From: Fragilariopsis cylindrus CCMP1102
Lineage: Eukaryota > Bacillariophyta > Bacillariophyceae > Bacillariales > Bacillariaceae
Length of the DNA stretch: 64,000 bases
Assembly (NCBI GenBank): GCA_900095095.1
Contig: FMBT01000327.1
Span: forward strand, 186,001 to 250,000
Direction of reading: 5' to 3'
A program made the translations under genes and the position numbers. Below the pieces are notes generated by a model, which was not told where the DNA came from, did not search any database, and saw nothing but the letters and a program-made list of their open reading frames with translations. Below are positions 43,336-52,995 of this stretch, piece by piece (the stretch's first letter is position 1; every line of letters begins with the position of its first letter).

Positions 43336-44060
43336 TTGGGAATGGAGCTGGAATGGAAGAAGAAAACTATTGAATAGAATCACAGCATTTCACCATCTTC
43401 TTAAAATTAATGAATATTAAACTTGATCAGGTCTATTTCGGCTTTGATAGGTTGTCATATTATTGATTGGCAGATTTCTAGTAGATGTATTTTTTTCTCA
43501 TTTTAATTTCTCTCACTGCAGAGTTCAATGCACCGCCGTCTTGGCACATGCCACTAACACAACCACCCATTCACTTTCCGTTTCGATTTAGATTGATGTC
43601 ACCGACCTCGCCGAAGCGCGAAAACGAGGAAGTCAAACTCTACAATGACATAAAAGTCGAGGAAGCAGCACAAACATTCTCTATTTAAATTCGTGACATT
43701 TTTCCATCAGGAGACGTTACATTTAAAAAAGTTAAGTCGCCGAAATATAGCTTCTGTCCGTGATTAAGTCTTGATACGTGACGGTTTGTTCCTTCCAGTG
43801 AGAGCAGTAACATACACAGTTCACGTAGTATTTTCGAATGAATCGTTCGAACTTTGTGGAATTCCATCAGATACTACTACTTGTAGTAGTAATACACTTC
43901 TGTAACCATCACTTCATATACATCAGCGAATTCTGATCTTATACTGTACTACTCAAATTCTATATATAGTGTAGAGTGTGTGTATGTGACATAATTGACA
44001 CATAGCATTCCAGTACAAAGAAAAAGAAAGAAAGAAAGAAAGAAAAAAAAAATTATCATA
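43336..44060. other. Intergenic, 5' region of the first TPR-like gene
   Basis: About 700 bp. A frame at 43520-43688 may be a remnant exon of the decayed gene. An AAAG-rich run (44018-44051) lies immediately upstream of the start codon at 44061. Confidence 0.5.
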
Positions 44061-45761
44061 ATGATAAATGTCGAGCCAACAAATACTGCTACAACTTCGT
44101 CTTCAACTTCAACATCGAATACTGCTGCTGCCGCAAACAATATCAATGATACTGACAAAGCGTGCTTCTTTGATTCATCGTTAGCCAAAATCATTGCATT
44201 GAATCATGCTGGAATCGCTTGTATAGAATCAAATAGAACTGACGCGGCTGTGGATATATTCTCTGCCGCTTTCACTACCCATGAAAAATTCAAAACGAAA
44301 TTGCAATCAGCGAATAGGAAAAGACAACGATCATGTGGTGAATGCGAATGTGAAGCAGCTAATGTAGTAGTAGTGGCTAGAGGTGGAGGTGGAGTTGGAG
44401 TTGGAGTTGGAGTTGGAGGAGCTATTGGTGGCGCTGCTACGACGTTGACTCAACAACAACAACCATCACCTACTTCTGATGCTATAGCAACTTCATCTTT
44501 ATCTTCACCTCCTTCCTCATCTTTAGGACAACATACGAGAAAAACAATTAACGTAAACGACCTGTTTGTTCGTGTACCGATACATCACCAGAGCAGTAAC
44601 AGAGCTCATGCTACTACTGGTATCTTTCGTGATCTGATTCGTCTTCCTTCTCTCGAAGAATTACCTTTACTAGTAGCAAGAAAAGCCTTATCGTCCTCTT
44701 TGCAACCGGATGATGACGAAGATGAGAGCGATGATGACGACTACGAGGACCTAGTTAGACAAAGCAGTAACGAAGATAGCAACGAAGACTGTTCAATATT
44801 AGGAGAAGATGAAGAAAGTAATGCCTTTGGGTTTCTTTCCACTTGTCATGTTTTCAATTTAGCTATACTTCATCATCTACGTGGCTTTGAATTATCCTGT
44901 GCAAACGATATAGAACACGATGATGATGATGATGACGATGAACATAAACTAGAAGTAGAAGAAGAAGAAGGCAAAGGAAGAGAAGAAGATACAGCGACGG
45001 TGACGGTGACTACTTCCACGATACGTCGACACTTTGATCGTGCTGGACGTCTCTATGAGCTAACGATGAGATTAGAAAGAACAAGATCGAAAAATATGCG
45101 TGAACTAGAACAACAGCAACAGCAACAACTACAACAAGATCAATACCGACAGTATCAAACAGAATCGCAACAAGTATTATCAGATGATAATACCAACGAC
45201 AACAGCGACAACGAGCCTGGAAATAACACCAGTCGCAGCAATGAAAATAGCCATCACGTTGGTCATTCAAATTCAAATTGGTTTTCTCCGAAAATCGTAC
45301 TGGCCTGTATCAACAACTTAGCTAATTTACATGATCTTATGAACAATACGAATCAATCTCAACGATGTTATCGTCAACTACGATCGACGGTCACGAATAT
45401 GTGGCTAAGACGAAGGCAGCAGGAGCAACTACAACAGCAACGGATTGATATGATGGTTCCAACTGATGCTAATACTAGTAGTAGTAATGATGACAGTGGC
45501 AATGGTAATGATAATGACAACTCAAGTAGGGACGAAGACTACTTGCAATTCTTTTGGTCAAGCGCATATCGGGGATTGTTGCAACACCACCTTGTGTCAA
45601 CATCATCAACAGCAACAACAATATCATCTTCTGCCGATGAGTCGATGGCAGTAGTTGCAGCAACATCCGACCAAACCACAGGTAACAATAATAATTATAA
45701 CAACGATAGTAGAATCACCACGAGGAGGTCTTCTTTTGATTCGAATGCCGCTGCTGCATAA
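44061..45761 (+). CDS. TPR-like protein, diatom-type expanded family (paralogue A)
   Basis: 566 residues from the ATG at 44061; the frame above it is an AAAG repeat. Short conserved blocks are separated by low-complexity insertions: (1) 'LNHAGIACIESNRTDAAVDIF' plus 'AFTTHEK', a TPR-like helix pair; (2) 'NDLFVRVPIHH'; (3) 'FRDLIRLPSLEELP'; (4) 'GFLSTCHVFNLAILHHLRG'; (5) 'FDRAGRLYELTMRLERTRSK'; (6) 'WFSPKIVLACINNLANLHDL' with 'QRCYRQL'; (7) 'FFWSSAYRGLLQHH'. The C terminus is poly-Ala. The same blocks occur in the same order in the gene at 48037. Insertions are Asp/Glu-, Gln-, Gly/Val- and Asn-rich. The alpha-solenoid character suggests protein-protein binding. There is no signal peptide, so it is likely cytosolic or nuclear. 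Confidence 0.85.
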   Translation: MINVEPTNTATTSSSTSTSNTAAAANNINDTDKACFFDSSLAKIIALNHAGIACIESNRTDAAVDIFSAAFTTHEKFKTKLQSANRKRQRSCGECECEAANVVVVARGGGGVGVGVGVGGAIGGAATTLTQQQQPSPTSDAIATSSLSSPPSSSLGQHTRKTINVNDLFVRVPIHHQSSNRAHATTGIFRDLIRLPSLEELPLLVARKALSSSLQPDDDEDESDDDDYEDLVRQSSNEDSNEDCSILGEDEESNAFGFLSTCHVFNLAILHHLRGFELSCANDIEHDDDDDDDEHKLEVEEEEGKGREEDTATVTVTTSTIRRHFDRAGRLYELTMRLERTRSKNMRELEQQQQQQLQQDQYRQYQTESQQVLSDDNTNDNSDNEPGNNTSRSNENSHHVGHSNSNWFSPKIVLACINNLANLHDLMNNTNQSQRCYRQLRSTVTNMWLRRRQQEQLQQQRIDMMVPTDANTSSSNDDSGNGNDNDNSSRDEDYLQFFWSSAYRGLLQHHLVSTSSTATTISSSADESMAVVAATSDQTTGNNNNYNNDSRITTRRSSFDSNAAAA

Positions 45762-46243
45762 CAATACCAAAACAAACAAGCCACACGAGTTAGTACATTA
45801 CACGTTATACTGTACTGTACATAAAGTACAGTAGTATACATTCATAATATTGTGCTTCGGGAAAAACGTATTATCTACAGCACCTGGGACTAGGACTACT
45901 GTAGCACATGCATAGTTAGCAATAATTACTAGAAAAATAATATTAGAACAGACAGTCTGAGATGGAGCTAACGTTAATTGATTAGTACTGTTTATAGTAT
46001 TAGTAATTTAGGGAAGCATGTATTTGTGTGCATGATGGAGATGATGTTTGAATGTTCATCTGCCTGTTGTTTGTGAAGGATTGACATGTTATATCAACGG
46101 ATGCAGTAAAGTGTGTGCATCGACATATGAAACGGTATCTAATCCATGCCCGTGATTAGTTTTTAATTCAACTAGAACACAAACTCGAAGGATACCATTC
46201 TGATTGGAACCCAAATTCCAAATTTGGGTACCAAATCTGTTGT
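45762..46243. other. Intergenic
   Basis: About 480 bp, convergent side of paralogue A and the 46244 gene. Several tacagta/tactgta motifs; no gene seen. Confidence 0.6.
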
Positions 46244-46762
46244 TTATCGTCTTTTCATCTCAAATGGATTAGGTCCAATAACAAACTTAGCAGCACCGAT
46301 TCGTCCATTAATAGTTTGTGGGAATTCAATGGTAGTTGATGTTGCTGATGCTGATGCTGTTGTGGCTGTGTCCGCATATAAGAATCGGTAATCATCGAAG
46401 GGTGATACAGAAGTTTCAATTCCAATACCATTTTCTTCTTCTAACGATACCATTAATGTTCCCCTATCAGAGCCTTCGCCTTTGGGTACTCTAGTATAAA
46501 CACTAACAATCAATTGACTGTCCGGGCCAGGTAATTTCGTGGGAGTTGCATCAAAAGTAAACTTCCCCCTGAAAATGGTGTTACAGAAAAAAGCTCGATC
46601 ATGTGGCTTCCCTCCAACCCACCTTATCATCATTATTTTTGATTCACCGACCATAAGAAGTTCCAAACGGTCAGTTGTGCGTCGTTTTTTCTTTCTTGTT
46701 GCGGTGGCTTCTCCTGCAGTAGTTTCTACTTCTACTTCTGCTTTCTGCAGCAGACATACTTC
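46244..46762 (-). CDS. 3' exon(s) of an unidentified protein, 5' end unresolved
   Basis: The minus strand is open from 46762 to a stop at 46244; the first ATG in frame is near 46654. The C-terminal 105 residues read as a compact beta-rich domain ('GKFTFDATPTKLPGPDSQLI', 'RGTLMVSLEEENGIGIETSV', 'RIGAAKFVIGPNPFEMKRR'). Upstream is a basic 'TRKKKRR' patch. A 3' splice site ending at 46745 (tgctgcag) may start this exon. Just before it, another frame encodes a hydrophobic signal-like stretch ('LVAAILSLVVGSMSAA'), so a secretory leader may be spliced on, but no intron of normal size fits cleanly. A candidate 5' donor (gtaagt near 46970) is further up. Exon structure is uncertain; function unknown. 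Confidence 0.45.
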   Translation of the reverse strand, partial: EVCLLQKAEVEVETTAGEATATRKKKRRTTDRLELLMVGESKIMMIRWVGGKPHDRAFFCNTIFRGKFTFDATPTKLPGPDSQLIVSVYTRVPKGEGSDRGTLMVSLEEENGIGIETSVSPFDDYRFLYADTATTASASATSTTIEFPQTINGRIGAAKFVIGPNPFEMKRR

Positions 46763-47016
46763 CTACCACCAAAGACAAAATAGCAGCGACGAGGCCGAAA
46801 GATTCGTAACATCATCATTCTTCTCAGACAAATTATTATTATTATTAGTATTGGCAAATCGTGATTCTTTTGTTTTATTAATGATATATCAACTGCTAGC
46901 TAGACTAAACTTCCTATCAAAACTTTTTCCTTTGCATAATATGATTAGTATCCTACTGTAACTTACTTTATCTTTATGTGATGCATTTGGTCGGATCGTG
47001 GGTAGGCGGAGTACTT

Positions 47017-47033
47017 TGACGTCGCGCGACGTC
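47017..47033. promoter_or_regulatory. 16-bp perfect palindrome with two CRE-type GACGTC cores
   Basis: gacgtcgcgcgacgtc (47018-47033) is fully self-complementary and, with the preceding T, contains TGACGTC, a bZIP/CRE-type core. TGACGT-type elements drive CO2/cAMP-responsive genes in Phaeodactylum. It is a GC-rich island in AT-rich surroundings, upstream of the 46244 gene (-) and about 1 kb upstream of paralogue B (+). Confidence 0.55.
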
Positions 47034-47194
47034 CGGTCTGTCGTTTGAATGATGTAATTATTTCTAACGATGTGCGTTGCGATGTTCGATGTCGATGTGT
47101 CGATTGGCATGTGCGATGTGCGATGTTGTTAATCCCGCATTTACCAAAAATGCTACATACGGTACTGTAATACTTGTGTATCAACAGAATTCTT

Positions 47195-47440
47195 GGCCTC
47201 ACCATAATTGCACAAGTCATGTTTATTGATATTAATTTGAAGTTCATTTTACTTATGATTACTGACATAATTTTTAGTTAATTAATTTTAAAAGCGCTTT
47301 TCGGTCTTCTTCAATAGGCCCTAACCACAATTGCCCACGTCATGTTTATTGATATTAATTTTACGCTCATTTTACTTATAGATTACTGACATAATTTGTT
47401 TAGTTAGTGAATTTACAACCGCTTTTCGGTCTTCTTCAAC
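47195..47440. repeat. Tandem duplication, two copies of about 122 bp
   Basis: Copies 47195-47316 and 47317-47440 share 'catgtttattgatattaatt', 'cattttacttat', 'gattactgacataattt' and 'cttttcggtcttcttcaa', with about 15% differences and short indels. Confidence 0.85.
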
Positions 47441-48036
47441 AGCTTTTTAGATACTCCTGAATAAAATAGTTGGTTGGGTCCTCAATCGAAAGTTACTGTT
47501 ATTTAATTTAGAAAAAGGAGTCTCTCCCTCATTATGAACAACAAATATGGCGAGCCGCTCAACCACGATCAAAAAGCGAAGGTGTTCACGTCGATCTGAA
47601 TGACTCATAAACCACGAATGAATTTCTATAAGTACGTTTGCGTGACGTATATACCGTATTCAGAACAATCAACCAACAAGAAGAACGCGACATGCATGTA
47701 GAAAATGAAGCACTTTATTATATTACTACAGTGGACTGATGATACTGAATTGATTTTGTCGATAGTGCATCGACCACAGATGAAAATTACAGTGATTCTC
47801 TGAGCAAGCAAACAGGAAGGACAAAAAGATAAAGAAACTTCTTTCTGACACAAACCCTATTGTTCTTCTTCGCCGCAACACAACACAACACAACACAACA
47901 CAGCACAGCACAACATAAGCAAAAGCAAAAGCAAAACAAAAAGGAAGCACAAGAATTATAATATTCGCCAATCTACCAATTACTTACAAATTCAATAATA
48001 CTTTAGCTTACGCACGTTATCATCATATCATCAGCC

Positions 48037-49212
48037 ATGGACAGTAGTACTACTCGCAGAAGTATGGAGTCGATCCTTTCAAAATCAATCCAATTGAACA
48101 ATGCAGGTGTTGTTTGTTTAGTAGAGAATAACAATATCGAAAAGGCGGTGAAATTGTTTGCAATGGCTTTTTCTAACCATGAGAAACTGAAACTTCAAGC
48201 AAATAGGATGATAATATCATCATCATCATCATCAAGAACGACAGCAACAGCTTTCAACGAATCTTCCTCCCCTTCACCGACACAACAACAACAACAACAA
48301 CAACAGCAGCAGCAACAGCAGCAACGAAGTCGATCAACAAAGAAGCAACCACAGCATCAACAACTGAACGATCTCTTTGTCCGTTATCGTCATCGATCAT
48401 CATCATCATCGGAGGAGGAGGATGATAACGATGTTGTATTTCGTGATCTGATTCGTTTGCCTTCAATTGAAGATATCGTTTTAATGATGAAATGCACTAA
48501 CAATAACAATAGCAATAGCAATAGCAACGCGCACAACAACAGTAACAACAACACAGAAGAAATTGAAGAACATGAATATTCTCAGATCATTGGTTTCCTT
48601 TCTACCTGTCACACATACAACTTGGCTCTAGCACATCACTTATGTGGACTCGAACTACTCCGTAGTACAACAAGTAACAGTAGTAGTAGTAGTAGTAATA
48701 GAAATACTCATATTTTCGATCGGGCTGGACGTCTATATGAACTTACTATGCGATTAGAACGGACAAGATCGAAGCTAAGACAACAGCAAAACCAAAAGCA
48801 AAACAACGATGATAACAACAACAACAACAACGACATTAATACTTGGTTTACTCCTCAAATACTGTTGGCATGTTTGAACAATCTGGCACATTTGCATTAT
48901 CGAACAAACAATCATATCCGATCGAGGACTTGTTATCTTCAAGTACAAATAACAACTAAAAAGTTATGGGATCTTAAACGGCAACAAGGAGAAAAAGCAG
49001 AAGTAGGAATCAACACAAATAATAATGATGATTCCGATTGCGATGATGATGATGATGGTATTGGAGACAATTATTTCTCAGTCTTTTGGACAAATGCATG
49101 TAGAGGTTTATCTCGACTTACTGCATCGTCGTCATCATCCAGGTCACCACCACGGTCTAATAATAAACAGCAGCACTACGTAACGAAAAGCTCTGCTGCC
49201 GCAGCTGCTTGA
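48037..49212 (+). CDS. TPR-like protein, diatom-type expanded family (paralogue B)
   Basis: 391 residues, single exon. It carries the same ordered blocks as the gene at 44061: 'LNNAGVVCLVENNNIEKAVKL' plus 'AFSNHEK', 'LNDLFVR', 'FRDLIRLPSIEDIV', 'GFLSTCHTYNLALAHHLCG', 'FDRAGRLYELTMRLERTRSK' (identical block), 'WFTPQILLACLNNLAHLHYR' and 'FWTNACRGLSR', with poly-Ala at the C terminus. Insertions differ: a run of about 19 Gln (near residue 85), Asn and Ser tracts, and a shorter acidic segment. Same strand and about 2.3 kb apart from paralogue A, so a local duplication with the intervening minus-strand gene is implied. Likely a helical-repeat adaptor; function unknown. Confidence 0.87.
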   Translation: MDSSTTRRSMESILSKSIQLNNAGVVCLVENNNIEKAVKLFAMAFSNHEKLKLQANRMIISSSSSSRTTATAFNESSSPSPTQQQQQQQQQQQQQQRSRSTKKQPQHQQLNDLFVRYRHRSSSSSEEEDDNDVVFRDLIRLPSIEDIVLMMKCTNNNNSNSNSNAHNNSNNNTEEIEEHEYSQIIGFLSTCHTYNLALAHHLCGLELLRSTTSNSSSSSSNRNTHIFDRAGRLYELTMRLERTRSKLRQQQNQKQNNDDNNNNNNDINTWFTPQILLACLNNLAHLHYRTNNHIRSRTCYLQVQITTKKLWDLKRQQGEKAEVGINTNNNDDSDCDDDDDGIGDNYFSVFWTNACRGLSRLTASSSSSRSPPRSNNKQQHYVTKSSAAAAA

Positions 49213-49766
49213 TCCTACCTACTTTTGACTATTACTAGTTATTTCTCCTATTCAAATGCATATAGCACATTGTACATACCTGCACATAACAGTATACATA
49301 CATATAATACATTAAACAATATATAAATATTAGTATAGTATAATATAATACATATCTTTTGCTTATGAATTCTAGTTGTACTATAATACTGTACATTTAG
49401 CTAGTTAGATAGCAGTTAGTTAGGTAGTTAGTTTGTCTGTTACGTATCAAGTGCATGTACGTACACTTATGTTGTTTCTTCATAAACAAAATGATACTTT
49501 TTCCTACGAAAATACACCATGACGACATCCACTCTTGTTTTTGTTCCTTTTGAATCGAATCAATTCTCTAGCTGCTAGCTAGAGTAGTGTTTGAGTATAA
49601 ATGAAATAGAGATAACATTTTTAGAAACATGGATTTACAATACAATACAGGGCTGCTTGTTTTACTTTGTACGTGGACTAGCTAGAATGACAATGTAAAA
49701 ATTGTGAACCATTTCTTTTTTAGTAGTAATTATTTTTTCAATGTTCTGTTTGATTACAGTATCAAG
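49213..49766. other. Convergent intergenic
   Basis: About 550 bp, very AT-rich (tata/atat near 49300-49350) with agctagttag-type short repeats near 49398-49435. No gene seen. Confidence 0.6.
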
Positions 49767-50588
49767 TTATCTTATCATATCAAGGATATTTACTAGTCCT
49801 AATTGAATTGGATTATTTGGAAATGCAATCCCAGTACCGGCTATTCCTATCACACCAACATATATTGACCAGCTTGTTATAAAATCTCTTTGTCCAACCT
49901 TTACAGTTTGTTCGAATGAATCAGGATCGAATTTTTTATTATTCCACCATTGATCTAATACAGACTCAGCAGCATCACGTTCAATAAAAGCACGTCCACC
50001 TGCCAATGAAACAAAAATTAGATCAGCAGCAGCTGTATCGTTATCAATTACAGAATAAAAATCCTGTAATCCTAACCAAGGTTCAGAACAATTTGGATTA
50101 TCTGTTGAATAGTTTGCTTTATCTTGTATAGGTAATTCATCATTACCACCAAACGACCAATATTTTGGACGGATACTACTTGATTTATTTTTTAAATTAG
50201 ATTTTTCTTTCCATATTTTTAAATCGGAAACTTTGCGAATTTTTGTTGATGCTAATTTAATTGCAAGTTCTTTTGATGATTCATCCGCTAACAAACCTCC
50301 CTTGAATAATTCAGTATTATCATTAGAATTAAAATTGGAATTGGAAGCAAACAAACCAAAACCACTGCGTGCTGTTGATTTTGTTGTAGAGGATGACGAA
50401 AAAGAAGGACGAAGAGGATATTGTTGATTCCTCATCGTCGTCGTAGTCGTAGTCGGAAGCACTACAAATGCAAAAGATGACGACACCAGATATGACAATG
50501 AAAATAGAATCATCATCGTCAGGAGTAATGTATTGGGTAGAGCAATAACGTGGATAGTAGTCATCGTTGTCGTTCTTTTTATCAGCAT
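49767..50588 (-). CDS. Plastid-targeted membrane protein, unknown
   Basis: 273 residues. The N terminus fits a bipartite diatom plastid leader: hydrophobic signal (about 15-36), then 'VSSSFAFVV' with Phe at the predicted cleavage region (39 or 41, an ASAFAP-like junction), followed by a Ser/Thr/Arg-rich, acid-poor transit-like stretch to about residue 78. The mature part has 'PKYWSFGGNDELPIQDKANY', an 'EPWLGLQDFYSVI' segment, and a single hydrophobic segment near the C terminus ('SWSIYVGVIGIAGTGIAF', about 240-258). This would make a thylakoid or envelope protein with a large soluble domain. No cofactor-binding motif is visible. Expected to be conserved in photosynthetic stramenopiles, but I cannot name the family. 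Confidence 0.82.
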   Translation of the reverse strand: MLIKRTTTMTTIHVIALPNTLLLTMMILFSLSYLVSSSFAFVVLPTTTTTTMRNQQYPLRPSFSSSSTTKSTARSGFGLFASNSNFNSNDNTELFKGGLLADESSKELAIKLASTKIRKVSDLKIWKEKSNLKNKSSSIRPKYWSFGGNDELPIQDKANYSTDNPNCSEPWLGLQDFYSVIDNDTAAADLIFVSLAGGRAFIERDAAESVLDQWWNNKKFDPDSFEQTVKVGQRDFITSWSIYVGVIGIAGTGIAFPNNPIQLGLVNILDMIR

Positions 50589-52160
50589 TGACTACTTTTC
50601 TTGGATATCTCTTTGAAACCAAATCTGTATCATCTCTTCGAGATACCCTTCGACTTTATGAAAAAGTTACTACTAGTATATAGCGTGTGTTGTCAAGGGC
50701 GTCCTTCCGTCGCTCATTTCACAACTAACACACACCTTTCAGATTATAATGATATACTAAAGGATCTTCATGTTCCATTATTAGTTGTTACCCTCCAATA
50801 ATATACCATCATACAGCAGGGCATTCAGCAAATGCATAGGAGGATTGTCTTCTATGGCAACAGCACATAGATAGCATCAATATCCTTCATTTTATTGAAA
50901 CATTCTTGCTGTCAATAAAATCTTATATCTTTATAGAAAAAGGGATACATTATAATAATTGACTAACAGGAAGTGAATTAATTTTATTTCTATTGTATAT
51001 GGCGTATGATATGCGATGTATGACAAGTCCTTACCCAAGTAGATATTTTATGTATTCAATTTCTTGCGAATAGTTTGGACACTGCTCTGGGAAAATTCTT
51101 ATGGCAAGTTGTAGTAGTGAGTTGTATTATTAAGCAATCAGGACAAGATGCATCATTAGAGACACACACAATGGTATCAATAGAATGCTATAATGAGGTC
51201 TATGAAGCGTATCAAATAAATAATTGCCCCACGCATTTAAACACCAAAACAGATGGTATTTGTAGGATAAAAAACGCTGCCATTATTCTGCATGTAGCCA
51301 GGTAAATGGACAATTCTGGTGTACCAACTTCAGAGATCCATTTTGTAGTCAAAACTAGTATCTAGAACAAACTTGGTAGGTATAAAGTGTTCTAGTTACT
51401 ATGTAGAGAACGATGATATACTTGGTTTGGGTTCAACTTGCAATTTTGGTGGATTTACAATAGATTTAAGATGTCAAAAAGCCCAGTTGAAAGTGAGTCG
51501 AGGCAATCATTATTTGAATCCGTTGACTTTAATTACAATTGTACCACCAGCTAAGCAAACCAAGAGTATGATGTGGGTCTTAGTGTCGCATAGGGAAGTC
51601 GCATTACAACGAGTCGTCGTCCATCGTAATATAATAGTCGCGTCGTCGACGAAAACCGTATTCTTTAGCTCCGCTACTAGTCGTGGAACTCTTCTCAATG
51701 GACAAGAGAAGCTGGGGATGGCGTTATGAACCAGTCGTCTGTACAGTAGTCGTGTCCTCTTTGGATGGTCGTTGAATATTGATGAATAGTCCAAGGATAA
51801 AATCATGATTAAGAGGGGCTAGCAGGGGCAGTAGAAGTAGGGAATGGATGGGAACCACTCGGAAAGAGATATCATCGTAATGGCATTTCGTTGATACGCT
51901 ACCACAAAACGTGTAGAAGAGCCGAGAGAACATTTACAACTACAACAGCCTCAATAAGCGGGTATGATGGGCTTTTCCAGGAGCAGGATGGAGGGCACGA
52001 ATAGATTATTTACGGCCATTGGGACAATAATACAAAAAAGATGTATGTATTTCAATAATTGACGCTCGTTTAATGGTTCACTTATCTAAGTAATGGTCGC
52101 CGGTAAAAAATGTGGTCATAGGCTACTCATCGCTGCTAGCTTCCTAAAAGCGAAGGAGAA

Positions 52161-52436
52161 CAACCAAAACAGTATTAGTATTTGAAGGGCGTGAGTAAAG
52201 GTTCATTGCTTATGTATTTTATAAGCCCTCCTATGCGTTTTATGACAAAGCCCGTATGCCTTTTTGAACCCTGCTATTGGAAGCATTTAGAAGTGTTCTC
52301 AACCAAAACAGTATTAGTATTTGAAGGGCGATGGTAAAAGTTCATTGCATATGTTTTTAATAAGCCCTCCTATGCGTTTTATGGCAAAGCCCTATGCCTT
52401 TTTGAACCCTGCTATTGGAAGCATTTAGAAGTGTTC
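52161..52436. repeat. Tandem duplication, two copies of about 138 bp
   Basis: Copy 1 is 52161-52299 and copy 2 is 52300-52436, both starting 'caaccaaaacagtattagta' and ending 'gcatttagaagtgttc'. There are few substitutions and 1-2 base indels. Internal 'ataagccctcctatgcgttt' suggests no coding capacity. Confidence 0.88.
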
Positions 52437-52929
52437 CCATCATCTTCAAGCAAAGTATTTATATATCGAAAATGATTCCATATTGAGTAAAATCTCTGGT
52501 ACGTACGATATGCAAAAGTACGTTATATAAATAAGGGAAAAGTCGCGTAACCACTATTATTACTTAATATTATTCACTTCATCAATTTGACTTCAACTTT
52601 TAAATGCTAACATTGCGTTATGTAGCTTGGCAATATTTTAACAGCCTCTTTAGTCTGCTCACACTATTACTTCATTCTCCATGATTATTTTCTTAATTAT
52701 TCTTTCACTTTACTCAAGGGCCATACTGCATAGACAAAACAGTAAGGAACGAGTGTCCTCTGCTCGTAAAACAAACTGTAACTTTTAATTGACAGTAACT
52801 TTTCGACTTACAAAGCTGGTATTCCAACACGTAGCTGGTATCCCTACACAAACGTCATAAAATCGGATGATTCCTTGTTCTTTCTTTTGAAAAATCGACA
52901 GTGTACCGGCTAATAGACCCTAACGTCAA

Positions 52930-52972
52930 GCGGTGTAGCGGTGTAGCGGTGTAGCGGTGTAGCAGTGTAACA
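52930..52972. repeat. 10-bp tandem repeat adjoining a start codon
   Basis: 'gcggtgtagc' in about four units, the last altered to gcagtgtaac, ends about 25 bp before the ATG at 52996. It lies in the 5' UTR or core promoter. Confidence 0.9.
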
Positions 52973-52995
52973 AATACAGCAACAATTGATACTGC

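Larger units (their letters stand above)
46763..48036. other. Intergenic with palindrome and tandem duplication
   Basis: About 1.3 kb. It includes the CRE-like palindrome at 47018-47033, gatgtgcgatgt-type short repeats (47065-47128), the tandem duplication at 47195-47440 and an (ACACA)n run at 47876-47913 near the paralogue B promoter. Confidence 0.6.
50589..52995. other. Large gene-poor interval
   Basis: About 2.4 kb. Small frames at 51075-51305 and 51373-51729 have ordinary composition but no recognisable domain and may be decayed repeat sequence. It contains the tandem duplication 52161-52436 and a 10-bp tandem repeat just before the next gene. Confidence 0.5.

Noticed and set aside
46539-46961. 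Plus-strand frame with a leader-like 'TSTSAFC' segment opposite the 46244 gene
   Set aside because: The minus frame encodes a compact beta-rich domain and better composition; the plus frame ends in Leu/Phe-rich junk.
51075-51729. Two plus frames (76 and 118 codons) in a gene-poor stretch
   Set aside because: Ordinary composition but no start context, splice partners or recognisable family; could be decayed repeats.
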